This document shows positions 39,850 to 49,132 of a stretch of DNA of 64,000 bases, piece after piece (positions within the stretch are counted from its first letter, which is position 1; every line of letters starts with the position of its first letter). The DNA is from Chitinophaga pinensis (GTDB lineage Bacteria > Bacteroidota > Bacteroidia > Chitinophagales > CAIOSU01): positions 18,494-82,493 of the forward strand of contig CAMDKI010000012.1 of the NCBI GenBank assembly GCA_945901065.1. Direction: 5' to 3'. The notes below the pieces were generated by a model that saw only the letters and a program-made list of their open reading frames with translations, was not told the DNA's origin and did not search any database. Both the position numbers and the translations under genes were made by a program.

Positions 39850-40185
39850 TTATTTGGGCCAAGCACCAATGCCACCCAACAAATTGAAGGTTTTGTATCC
39901 CAATTGTTCCATTACACTGCAGGCTTGGCTGCTGCGGTTTCCACTGCGGCAATATACAAAGTAGGTTTTGTTTTTATCCAGTTTCTGTACTTCCGTTTTA
40001 AAGTTGGAAGAAAAGAAATCGATGTTTTTGGCGCCTTTCAAACTACCGCCATTAAACTCAGCCCTGGTTCGCACATCAAGCATTACTGCATTTGGTGTTT
40101 CTGTAAACTTTGCTTTGAAATCGGCGCCAGAAAGGTCGTTAGGGTTGCTACTACCTTTTAATAGGTTCCATATTTGTTTAAACAT
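39850..40185 (-). CDS. Single-domain rhodanese-like sulfurtransferase
   Basis: AVMLDVRTRAEFNGGSLKGAKNIDFF, TYFVYCRSGNRSSQACSVMEQLGY. Confidence 0.92.
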   Translation of the reverse strand: MFKQIWNLLKGSSNPNDLSGADFKAKFTETPNAVMLDVRTRAEFNGGSLKGAKNIDFFSSNFKTEVQKLDKNKTYFVYCRSGNRSSQACSVMEQLGYKTFNLLGGIGAWPK

Positions 40186-40228
40186 CTTGTTTTGTTTTTG
40201 ACTTGTTTATTGTTGATTTGGCAAAGAA

Positions 40229-41638
40229 TTACTTCAAAGTTGACGGGCAAACGTACTCCGTGCGTTCAATACCGGTTTCAGCAATGGCCTTAAAGCCGCC
40301 TTCAATGTTTACCATATTGTCCCAACCGCGGGCTTTTAATATTGAAGCTGCGATAACCGAGCGATAACCGCCGGCACAGTGTAAATACAAGGTGCGGTCT
40401 TTCTTAAACTCTGCCAAATGGTCGTTTATGAAATCGAGCGGCAAGTTGAGGGCGTTTTTTAAGTGTTCGCTTTGGTATTCGCTATGTTTGCGCACATCCA
40501 CCACCTCTAGGTTGTGCCCTTTTTGTAGCGCTTCAAATTGAGTAGCCGAGATTGATTCAATGGTGTCAACCTCTTTGCCCGATTCTTTCCAAGCATCAAA
40601 TCCTCCATCCAAAAAGCCGAAAGCAAAATCATACCCTACGCGGGCAAGTCGGGTTACCACCTCTTCTTCTCGGCCAGGCTCGGTCACTAATAAAAGAGGT
40701 TGTTTAATATCGGGTATCAGTGCTCCTACCCAAGGCGCAAACCCACCATCAACACCAATAGAAATTGCGTTTGGAATAAACCCATGTACAAACGTTTCCG
40801 GTTTGCGGGTATCTAGCACTAAAGCCCCAGTCTCGTTGGCTGCTGCTTCAAAAGCATCAGGCGAAAGCGCTTGCAAGCCACGGTTCAGCACTTCGGCTAT
40901 GCTATCATAACCCTCTTTGTTCATTTTCACGTTTAGCGGAAAGTAGCCTGGAGGAGGAAGTAAACCATCAGTTACTTCTTTTATAAACGCCTCTTTGGTC
41001 ATATCGGCACGCAGGGCATAGTTAAATTTCTTCTGGTTGCCCAAAGTATCCCAGGTTTCCTTGCTCATGTTTTTGCCACAAGCCGAACCAGCGCCATGTG
41101 CCGGGTATACCAAAACATCATCAGCCAATGGCATCAATTTATTGCGAAGTGAGTTGTACAAATGGCCCGCCAAATCTTCTACCGTTAGGTGGCTTTTGGC
41201 TGCCAAATCAGGACGACCCACATCGCCTATAAACAAAGTATCGCCTGTAAACAACGCATAGTCTTTGCCTGCTTCGTTTATTAAAAGGTAGGTAGTGCTC
41301 TCCATGGTGTGTCCTGGGGTATGCAGCACTTTAAGGGTTATGTCACCTACTTTTAGTTCCTCACCATCGGTAGCGATGTGGCACTCAAAGGTTGGTTTTG
41401 CATTGGGTCCAAACACAATTGTAGCGCCAGTTTCTTTGGCCAAATCCAAGTGGCCCGATACAAAATCGGCATGAAAGTGCGTCTCAAGCACGTACTTTAT
41501 TTTGGCACCGTCTTTCTCCGCTTTTTCAATGTAGGGCTGTACCTCGCGCAGCGGGTCAATAATTACAGCCTCGCCATTGCTTTCAATGTAGTATGCACCT
41601 TGAGCTAGGCATCCGGTATATATTTGTTCAACTTTCAT
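40229..41638 (-). CDS. MBL-fold hydrolase fused to two rhodanese domains (CstB-like persulfide dioxygenase/sulfurtransferase)
   Basis: ETHFHADFVSGH, TPGHTMESTTYLL, TGDTLFIGDVGRPDL; rhodanese 1 VLDTRKPETFVHGFIPNAISI; rhodanese 2 VDVRKHSEYQSEHLKNA...LYLHCAGGYRSVIAASIL. Confidence 0.92.
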   Translation of the reverse strand: MKVEQIYTGCLAQGAYYIESNGEAVIIDPLREVQPYIEKAEKDGAKIKYVLETHFHADFVSGHLDLAKETGATIVFGPNAKPTFECHIATDGEELKVGDITLKVLHTPGHTMESTTYLLINEAGKDYALFTGDTLFIGDVGRPDLAAKSHLTVEDLAGHLYNSLRNKLMPLADDVLVYPAHGAGSACGKNMSKETWDTLGNQKKFNYALRADMTKEAFIKEVTDGLLPPPGYFPLNVKMNKEGYDSIAEVLNRGLQALSPDAFEAAANETGALVLDTRKPETFVHGFIPNAISIGVDGGFAPWVGALIPDIKQPLLLVTEPGREEEVVTRLARVGYDFAFGFLDGGFDAWKESGKEVDTIESISATQFEALQKGHNLEVVDVRKHSEYQSEHLKNALNLPLDFINDHLAEFKKDRTLYLHCAGGYRSVIAASILKARGWDNMVNIEGGFKAIAETGIERTEYVCPSTLK

Positions 41639-41836
41639 TGGGGTAGTTTTTCAATTGTATGGTGCAAAGGTAGTAAGGTGATAACCCTTTGACGGTGATA
41701 AAAGTTACTTAGGTAAATTAATCTAAAACAGAATTTTCAGGGTTATAAAATTTACGAATTATTCCGATAAATCAGCAAATGGAAATACTGGTTTTGCAAT
41801 TTTATAATTATTCAATTCTATGAATTCTGGTTCAGA

Positions 41837-42652
41837 TTAAAAGAACAATTCTTTTGCCATTATGTAAACTCCCATAGCTAGCACAAACCAACCGAAGCCT
41901 TTTTTCAAGCTATCGGCACTTACCTTATCAGATAATTTGATGCCTACAAACGAGCCCAACACCGCCAAGGTGGAAAAAATGCCTAATAACTGCCAATCGA
42001 TAGTAAGCTCAGGATTGCCTACATCGCCCATAAAACCTAATAACGATTTGGCGGCGATAATGAGCAATGAAGTACCTACCGCCATTTTCATCTCAAGCCC
42101 GCTAAACAATACCAGCGCAGGAATAATAAGGAAGCCGCCTCCAGCGCCTACCAAGCCTGTAAGGGTGCCTACAATAGCACCTTCGGCAAGTATGGCCGGG
42201 TAGTTAAAGTGGCGTTTGCCGTCAGCAGTAAGCTTTGCGGGTTTGGGCTTTTTGTTGCGAATCATTGACATGGACGCAAAAATCATGAGTACAGCAAAAA
42301 TCAACATTAGCAGTAAGCCGCGTGTGATGGCTATAGAACCAATATTGAACAATTCGTCGGGGATGGCAGGAATTAGGAAACGCCTGGTGGCATATACCCC
42401 TGCAATGGCCGGGAGACCAAAAATAATGGCAGTTTTTAAATCAACTAACCCTTTGCGATAGTATACGGAGCTGCCTACCAAGCTTGTAAGGCCCACGATA
42501 AACAGTGAATATGCCGTGGCGTAAACCGGCGGAATGCCCATTAAATATACCAGTATGGGCACGGTGAGTATAGAGCCACCGCCACCTATTAGGCCCAATG
42601 AAATGCCTATAACTACTGCTGCAATGTATCCTAGTATCAACGTTATTGCCAT
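41837..42652 (-). CDS. Sulfite exporter TauE/SafE-family permease
   Basis: IGISLGLIGGGGSILTVPILVYLMGIPP, AEGAIVGTLTGLVGAGGGFLIIPALVLF. Confidence 0.92.
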   Translation of the reverse strand: MAITLILGYIAAVVIGISLGLIGGGGSILTVPILVYLMGIPPVYATAYSLFIVGLTSLVGSSVYYRKGLVDLKTAIIFGLPAIAGVYATRRFLIPAIPDELFNIGSIAITRGLLLMLIFAVLMIFASMSMIRNKKPKPAKLTADGKRHFNYPAILAEGAIVGTLTGLVGAGGGFLIIPALVLFSGLEMKMAVGTSLLIIAAKSLLGFMGDVGNPELTIDWQLLGIFSTLAVLGSFVGIKLSDKVSADSLKKGFGWFVLAMGVYIMAKELFF

Positions 42653-42709
42653 AGTGAGAGCAAAGTTGCAGCATATTTTCGCGCATGATAGTGACTTACG
42701 TCACACCTG

Positions 42710-43384
42710 CTAAATTAGCCTCTCAGGGTGCGGAATTTCGATAACGTTACGATGAAGTGTAACCAATCCGCGCTGCTCTAGTTTCTTCAACAGTCTCGAA
42801 ATAACCTCCCGACTGCTGTTAAGTTCTTCGGCAATTTGTTGGTGCGAAAGTTCAATGCGCGGCCCGCTGATATCAAGGTGGCGTTTCAGGTAAAATAACA
42901 ATCTTTCATCGAGGCTTTTAAAGGCAATGCTGTCAAGGGTTTGAAGTAGTTCTTCAAAACGAGAACGGTAGGTGCCCACCACAAAGCGGTACCAGCTTTT
43001 ATATTCGTTCATCCACATTTCGGTTTGTTCAACTGGCACTAGCATGAGCGTGCTGTCTTTCACAGCCTTAGCCATTATTTCGCTTTTTTCTTGCTGGGCC
43101 GCACATAATATACTTAGTGCGCAGGCTTCGCCTGGCTCTAAGTAGTACATCAAAAATTCATTGCCTTCGTCATCTTCTCTGTACACCTTTATCAAACCAT
43201 CCAGCAAAAGCATGGTTGAACGAATGTACTGGCCCGTGCTGATAATGGTTTCCCCTTCATTCACTTCTTTCAGTATTGCCTTATCGGTTAGTTGTTGCAG
43301 CAACTCAGGTTCGAGCCCAGGAAAAATAGATTTAATGTTTGCTAATTGTTCCATAATTGATTGTAAATGGGGGTAATAGTACAA
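42710..43384 (-). CDS. Crp/Fnr-family transcriptional regulator
   Basis: cNMP-binding-like N-terminus (EGETIISTGQYIRSTMLLLDGLIKVYREDDEGNEFLMYYLEPGEACALSI) and HTH (IELSHQQIAEELNSSREVISRLLKKLEQRGLV). Confidence 0.93.
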   Translation of the reverse strand: MYYYPHLQSIMEQLANIKSIFPGLEPELLQQLTDKAILKEVNEGETIISTGQYIRSTMLLLDGLIKVYREDDEGNEFLMYYLEPGEACALSILCAAQQEKSEIMAKAVKDSTLMLVPVEQTEMWMNEYKSWYRFVVGTYRSRFEELLQTLDSIAFKSLDERLLFYLKRHLDISGPRIELSHQQIAEELNSSREVISRLLKKLEQRGLVTLHRNVIEIPHPERLI

Positions 43385-43442
43385 ATCCTTAACCCAATAT
43401 AGCTTAACTAAGTTACCGAAATGAAAAAATGTTGCAGCAGGG

Positions 43443-45584
43443 TTATTTACCCTTGCTTAAATGCTCCGCTATTATCAGCCTTATTTTGCTCGGGAAAACC
43501 GATTCGCCTAGCATTTCAAACACTGGGGCTATTTCCTCGGGCTTGCCGCATAGCTGCCAAGCTTTCAGCACGGAGGCCCTTTCTTCGTTGGATAGCACCC
43601 TGTCAAGGTCTAATTTATGTCCGTCTTCAACTAGTTTGGCTAAGTGGCCAAATACAGTGCCTTCAGCAATTTGGCGATGGTGGGCTATTTCAAAGGGCGA
43701 TTTGTTTGATTCAAACAAATCTAGGGTAGCTAGGTAAGTCGCTCCTTTTACTTTTTTGATGCCCATGTCGGTAGCTTGCACTATAAACTTCCGGATACTG
43801 AGGGCAAAGGTATTGCCGTAGCGTTGTAGTTTTTCTCTTCCAAAACCCGATACTTGCTCCAGTTGACTTTCTGTTACCGGAAGTTTCTCTACCATCTCTT
43901 TTAGCGTTGCATCAGAAAGCACCACATAGGCCGGAATCTGCTCTTTTTCGGCTATTTGCTTGCGTAATTGCCGCAAGTGGTCGAACAATGCTGTTTCAAA
44001 TTGCTTTTGTTTGGTTTCCCTTGGTGCAAATGCCACCTCGTTTTTTTTCGCAAAAGACCAATCGGCCTTGGCCATTTTAATGGTTTTGCCATTGCGCAGT
44101 ACCTCGTTGCTTGCTGTTGTAAGTTTCAAGGTATGGCCTGCCTCGTAGGCTATTTCTATGTAGCCCAACTGAATAAGTTGCTGCACATAGTACAACCAAT
44201 CATTGGTGCTTATATCTGCCCCTGCTCCGTATGTTTTTATCTGGTCGTATCCGTGCTCTACTATTTCCTTCCGTTGCGAACCGCGCAAAATATCTACCAA
44301 CAAACCCATGCCCACGCGTTCGTTTACCCTTGCTACTGCCGAAAGTGCTTTTTGAGACAAAACAGTGGCATCAAAAAACTGGGGCGGGTTGTTGCATACA
44401 TCGCAGTTGCCGCAATCTTTGTCGTGGTATTCGTTAAAATAGTTGAGCAATATTTTGCGGCGGCATATTTTGGCTTCGGCATACTCTTGCATGCGCTTTA
44501 GTTTTTCCAACTGTATCTCCTTTCGGTCATCGTCGGCTATAAAGGTCCGCAGCATATCCAAGTCAGAAATGGCATAAAATAGCAAGGTGTCACTTGGTAA
44601 TCCGTCACGGCCTGCGCGGCCAATTTCTTGGTAGTAGCTCTCAATATGTTTGGGTAGGTTGTAGTGCACCACATAGCGCACATTCGATTTATCGATGCCC
44701 ATGCCAAACGCTATGGTGGCGCATATTACATCTACTTTATCGTTTACAAAAGCGTCCTGCACGCGGCTGCGTTCCTGCGGGGTAAGGCCCGCATTGTAAG
44801 CCATGGCATTTATGCCTTCGCGCTGGAGTTTATCGGCAAGTTGCTCGGTGGTTTTTCGCGATAGACAATAAACAATGCCTGTTTCGCGCTTGCGTTGCTT
44901 AATAAAATCGAGTAATTGGTTGTACCGTTGGCGGCCAGGGCGCACCTCTAGGCTTAGATTTGGCCTATCGAAAGAGGCAATAAACTGGTCTTCTTCCTTC
45001 AAGTAAAGTTGCCGCAATATATCTTGGCGTGTCAATTTATCGGCAGTAGCAGTAAGTGCCACAAACGGAATATTCGGGAAATGCTGCCGAATGGCGCCCA
45101 GTTTGGTATATTCTGGCCTAAAATCATGCCCCCACTGCGATATACAGTGCGCCTCATCAATGGCAAACAGGCTTATCTTGGCTAGTTTTAGCAAGTTTAC
45201 GGTGTTGCCACTCAACAATCTTTCTGGGGCTAGGTATAGTAATTTCAATTTACCAGCTCGTAGTTGATCTTCAATGTGTTGTTGCTCGCCACCATTAATG
45301 CTGCTATTCAAAAAAGCAGCTTCAATACCATTGACTTTCAAGGCATCTACTTGGTCTTTCATTAGCGAAATTAGAGGTGACACTACTATGGCTGTGCCGG
45401 GCAGGCAGAGCGCGGGCACTTGGTAGCAGATAGATTTGCCGCCACCCGTGGGCATAAGCACCAAAGCATCTTTACCGCCGATAATGCGGTTTACAATCTC
45501 TTCTTGCAAGGGCCTAAATTGGCTGTAGCCGAAATACCGGCTTAATGTTTCCTTCGGGTCGTATGTGGCGGTGCTAGTATCCAT
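43443..45584 (-). CDS. recQ: ATP-dependent DNA helicase RecQ
   Basis: [74 protein letters not shown], Zn-binding CGNCDVC, HRDC-like region. Confidence 0.96.
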   Translation of the reverse strand: MDTSTATYDPKETLSRYFGYSQFRPLQEEIVNRIIGGKDALVLMPTGGGKSICYQVPALCLPGTAIVVSPLISLMKDQVDALKVNGIEAAFLNSSINGGEQQHIEDQLRAGKLKLLYLAPERLLSGNTVNLLKLAKISLFAIDEAHCISQWGHDFRPEYTKLGAIRQHFPNIPFVALTATADKLTRQDILRQLYLKEEDQFIASFDRPNLSLEVRPGRQRYNQLLDFIKQRKRETGIVYCLSRKTTEQLADKLQREGINAMAYNAGLTPQERSRVQDAFVNDKVDVICATIAFGMGIDKSNVRYVVHYNLPKHIESYYQEIGRAGRDGLPSDTLLFYAISDLDMLRTFIADDDRKEIQLEKLKRMQEYAEAKICRRKILLNYFNEYHDKDCGNCDVCNNPPQFFDATVLSQKALSAVARVNERVGMGLLVDILRGSQRKEIVEHGYDQIKTYGAGADISTNDWLYYVQQLIQLGYIEIAYEAGHTLKLTTASNEVLRNGKTIKMAKADWSFAKKNEVAFAPRETKQKQFETALFDHLRQLRKQIAEKEQIPAYVVLSDATLKEMVEKLPVTESQLEQVSGFGREKLQRYGNTFALSIRKFIVQATDMGIKKVKGATYLATLDLFESNKSPFEIAHHRQIAEGTVFGHLAKLVEDGHKLDLDRVLSNEERASVLKAWQLCGKPEEIAPVFEMLGESVFPSKIRLIIAEHLSKGK

Positions 45585-45773
45585 GGTTGTGCAAATCTGG
45601 TCAAAAATTTGAACCTGTAAATATGCAATTTTTCTTTTGAAAAACTAAATAAAATTAGTTTTTTGCTAAGAAAATTAATAAAATCGTAAGAAGGAAGCGA
45701 ATGTCTTGATACTTGATACGCACATCTTGCTACTAATTCCGTACTTTAGTCCACTCAAACTTACCCCTGTTTT

Positions 45774-46124
45774 ATGAGCGATTTGGTTAAGGAATTCAAC
45801 GACTACCGGACACGTACTAACGAATTGATACTGAGCAAAGAGAACTTAGTATTGAAGCGCATTTATAACCTCGATACCAATGCCTATGCGCCTGGCGCCT
45901 TGGGTGTGGATGTGAAAGAAATGCTTGGATTAATTAGCAGCATGGTACTTCGCTGCGACGATTGTATTAAATACCACTTGGGCAAATGCCATGAAGTGGG
46001 CCTTACCACCGAACAGGTGTACGAAGTTTTTGCAATAGCCAATCTCGTAGGGGGCACTATTGTTATTCCGCACACCCGCCGCGCTGCCGAGTATTGGGAA
46101 GCGCTAAACGAACCAACCAAATGA
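45774..46124 (+). CDS. Carboxymuconolactone decarboxylase / AhpD-like protein
   Basis: MVLRCDDCIKYHLGKCHEVGLTTEQVYEVFAIANLVGGTIVIPHTRRA. Confidence 0.9.
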   Translation: MSDLVKEFNDYRTRTNELILSKENLVLKRIYNLDTNAYAPGALGVDVKEMLGLISSMVLRCDDCIKYHLGKCHEVGLTTEQVYEVFAIANLVGGTIVIPHTRRAAEYWEALNEPTK

Positions 46125-48958
46125 GTGATAAGAACGAGAAGAAATTATACCTGTTAGATGCCTTTGCCTTGATTTATCGCGCTTATTTCGCGCTCAATAG
46201 TTCGGCAAAGGGTACTTCGGGTTTTCACAACTCCAAGGGATTTAATACCTCTACGGTGTATGGGTTTACCAATACTTTATTGGATTTGTTGCAAAAGGAC
46301 AAGCCAAGCCATATAGCCGTCGTGTTTGATGCGCCTGGCCTTACTGATAGGGCGGTGGAGCACGATTTTTATAAAGCCAATCGCCAAGAAACGCCAGAAG
46401 ACATCCGCAGCAGCATACCGGTTATTAAAGAACTGATTAGGGGCTTTGATATACCCATGTTGGAATTGGCAGGTTATGAGGCCGATGATATTATCTGTAC
46501 TATAGCGCAGCAAGCTGAGCGCGATGGCTACCAAGTGTACATGGTTACGCCCGATAAGGATTTTGGCCAAGTAGTAAGCGAGAACATCTTTATTTATAAG
46601 CCAGCATACAAAGGCGGTGGTTTTGATACCATGGGCGTGCAAGATGTGCTTAACAAGTGGGGCATAAATAGGGTAGACCAAGTAATCGATATTCTGGGTT
46701 TGATGGGCGATGCCGTGGACAATATACCAGGAGTGCCGGGTATTGGAGAAAAGACCGCTGCTAAGCTACTTCAGGAATATGATACCATAGAGGGAATCTA
46801 TGAAAACTTGGATAAGCTTAAAGGAAAACTTAAAGAAAACTTAGAGACTTATAAGGAGCAGGCGTTTATTTCTAAAAAGCTAGCTACCATTATTTGCGAT
46901 GTGCCTATTAGTGTTGAAGAGGAGCAGCTGGTGATAACCGCGCCTAAGAAAGATGATTTGATGGCGTTGTTTGCCGAGTTGGAGTTCCGTACTATGGGCA
47001 AGCGCGTGTTTGGAGAGGATTGGAGCGTAAATCAAGCTCCTGCCCCTGCAGCTAAAGGTAAACCAACGGCCCAGTTGGATTTGTTTGGCGGCGAAGTAAA
47101 AAGCACTGCCCCACCGGTAAGCGAACTAAAACCGGAAACAACAGGGAAGGACATTACCAATACGCCACATGAATACCATTTAGCCGATACCCCAAAACTA
47201 CGGGCTGACTTGGTGAAGCTCTTGAGCAAACAAAAGGATTTTAGTTTTGATACCGAAACCACCGGTATTGATGCCAATAATTGTGAATTGGTGGGTATGT
47301 CGTTTTCGGTAAAAGCAGGTGAGGGATACTATGTGCCCTTGCCCGAAGACCAAAAGGAAGCCCAAGCTATTGTTGATGAGTTTAAGGCATTGCTCGAAAA
47401 TCCCAACATTGGCAAAACGGGTCAAAATATTAAGTATGATATACTGGTAATGAAATGGTATGGCGTAACGCTTCAAGGCGACTTATTCGATACCATGGTG
47501 GCCCACTACTTGCTCGACCCGGAAAGCAGGCATAACATGGATGTGCTGTCGGAGAATTACTTGGGCTACACTCCAGTTTCGATTACCGAGCTAATTGGTA
47601 AAAAAGGTAAAGGGCAAGGCACCATGCGCGATGTGCCTATTGAGCAGGTAAAGGAATATGCTGCCGAAGATGCCGACATAACCCTACAACTGAAAGAGAA
47701 ATTTGCGCCGCTTATTTTGGCGCAAGACCAAAAGGAGCTTTATTACGCAATAGAGACTCCATTGGTGTATGCTCTTGCCGAAATGGAATATAATGGTGTG
47801 CTAGTAGACCGTGATTTCTTGTCTGTATACTCTAAGGAGCTAGCCGAGGATATTGCCGTGCTGCAGGATGCCATCTTCGGCATGGCCGGCACCAAATTCA
47901 ATATCGATTCGCCAAAGCAAATGGGCGAGGTACTGTTCCTGAAAATGGGCATACCCTATCAAGGCAAAAAGACCAAAACAGGCCAATATGCCACGGGCGA
48001 AGATATTTTGAGCCGATTGGAGCATGAATACCCAATTGCGAGCGAGATATTGAACTACCGGGAGTTGGTGAAGCTAAAATCGACTTACGTAGATGCTCTG
48101 CCGCAGCTGATTAATCCTAAAACGGGCCGTATACACTCTAGCTTTAACCAAGCGGTGGCGGCTACGGGGAGGTTGAGCTCGCAAAACCCGAATTTACAGA
48201 ATATACCCATCCGCACTGAAAAGGGTCGCCGTATACGCAGGGCATTCGTCCCTCGCGATGCCGACCATGTGTTGCTATCGGCGGATTATAGCCAAATAGA
48301 ATTGCGCTTGGTGGCCGATATAAGTAAAGACGAAGCCATGTTAGATGCCTTCAAAAAAGGACTGGACATTCACGCAGCAACTGCAAGTAAGGTATATAAT
48401 GTGCCGTTGGAGGAAGTTACTTCTACCCAGCGCCGAAACGCCAAGGCCGTTAACTTCGGAATCATTTACGGCACTACAGCCTTTGGCCTATCGCAAAACT
48501 TGAACATACCCCGCCGCGAGGCTGCCGAATTAATTGATGCATACTTTAACGAGTACCATGGCCTAAAACGTTACATGGACCTAGCCGTGCGTGAGGCCAA
48601 AGAGCAAGGTTATGCCGTTACACTTAAAGGCCGTAGACGCTATTTGCCCGATATTTTGAGCAGCAACCAAGTGGTGCGCGGCCACGCAGAGCGCAATGCC
48701 ATTAACGCCCCCATACAAGGTACCGCTGCCGATATGATTAAGATTGCCATGATTGATTTGCACCGCGATATTAAAGAGCTTAAGCTGAACTCGCGCATGG
48801 TGTTGCAGGTACATGATGAATTGGTATTCGATGTTCATAAGGACGAGCTGGAAACCTTAAAACCTTTGGTGGAAAGTAAAATGAAAAATGCCTTGAAACT
48901 AGAGGTGCCTATTTTGGTGGAAATGGGTGCAGGCCACAATTGGCTAGAAGCACACTAG
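46121..48958 (+). CDS. polA: DNA polymerase I
   Basis: YLLDAFALIYRAYFA (5' nuclease), DTETTGIDANNCELVGMSFS (3'-5' exonuclease), DADHVLLSADYSQIELRLVADIS, RRNAKAVNFGIIYG, LQVHDELVFDV. ATGA overlap with the upstream stop supports the 46121 start. Confidence 0.97.
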   Translation: MSDKNEKKLYLLDAFALIYRAYFALNSSAKGTSGFHNSKGFNTSTVYGFTNTLLDLLQKDKPSHIAVVFDAPGLTDRAVEHDFYKANRQETPEDIRSSIPVIKELIRGFDIPMLELAGYEADDIICTIAQQAERDGYQVYMVTPDKDFGQVVSENIFIYKPAYKGGGFDTMGVQDVLNKWGINRVDQVIDILGLMGDAVDNIPGVPGIGEKTAAKLLQEYDTIEGIYENLDKLKGKLKENLETYKEQAFISKKLATIICDVPISVEEEQLVITAPKKDDLMALFAELEFRTMGKRVFGEDWSVNQAPAPAAKGKPTAQLDLFGGEVKSTAPPVSELKPETTGKDITNTPHEYHLADTPKLRADLVKLLSKQKDFSFDTETTGIDANNCELVGMSFSVKAGEGYYVPLPEDQKEAQAIVDEFKALLENPNIGKTGQNIKYDILVMKWYGVTLQGDLFDTMVAHYLLDPESRHNMDVLSENYLGYTPVSITELIGKKGKGQGTMRDVPIEQVKEYAAEDADITLQLKEKFAPLILAQDQKELYYAIETPLVYALAEMEYNGVLVDRDFLSVYSKELAEDIAVLQDAIFGMAGTKFNIDSPKQMGEVLFLKMGIPYQGKKTKTGQYATGEDILSRLEHEYPIASEILNYRELVKLKSTYVDALPQLINPKTGRIHSSFNQAVAATGRLSSQNPNLQNIPIRTEKGRRIRRAFVPRDADHVLLSADYSQIELRLVADISKDEAMLDAFKKGLDIHAATASKVYNVPLEEVTSTQRRNAKAVNFGIIYGTTAFGLSQNLNIPRREAAELIDAYFNEYHGLKRYMDLAVREAKEQGYAVTLKGRRRYLPDILSSNQVVRGHAERNAINAPIQGTAADMIKIAMIDLHRDIKELKLNSRMVLQVHDELVFDVHKDELETLKPLVESKMKNALKLEVPILVEMGAGHNWLEAH

Positions 48959-49132
48959 TTATTTACGACTTCGTGAGGTGCGATTTACGAATGGTGCAGT
49001 GTTTGTGATTTTGTTTTTTCTGATTAATTGGTCGGTAAAGGGAATGTATATTTGGCAAAGAATACTGCCAAATGCAGCAGATTAACGTTGAGAATAGGCT
49101 TCAGCATTTGTTTTTAAACGGTATTGCTAGCC

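Noticed and set aside
43443-46124. RecQ as part of a defence island
   Set aside because: RecQ here is full-length and flanked by a Crp regulator, an AhpD-like gene and polA, which is a housekeeping context with no defence genes.
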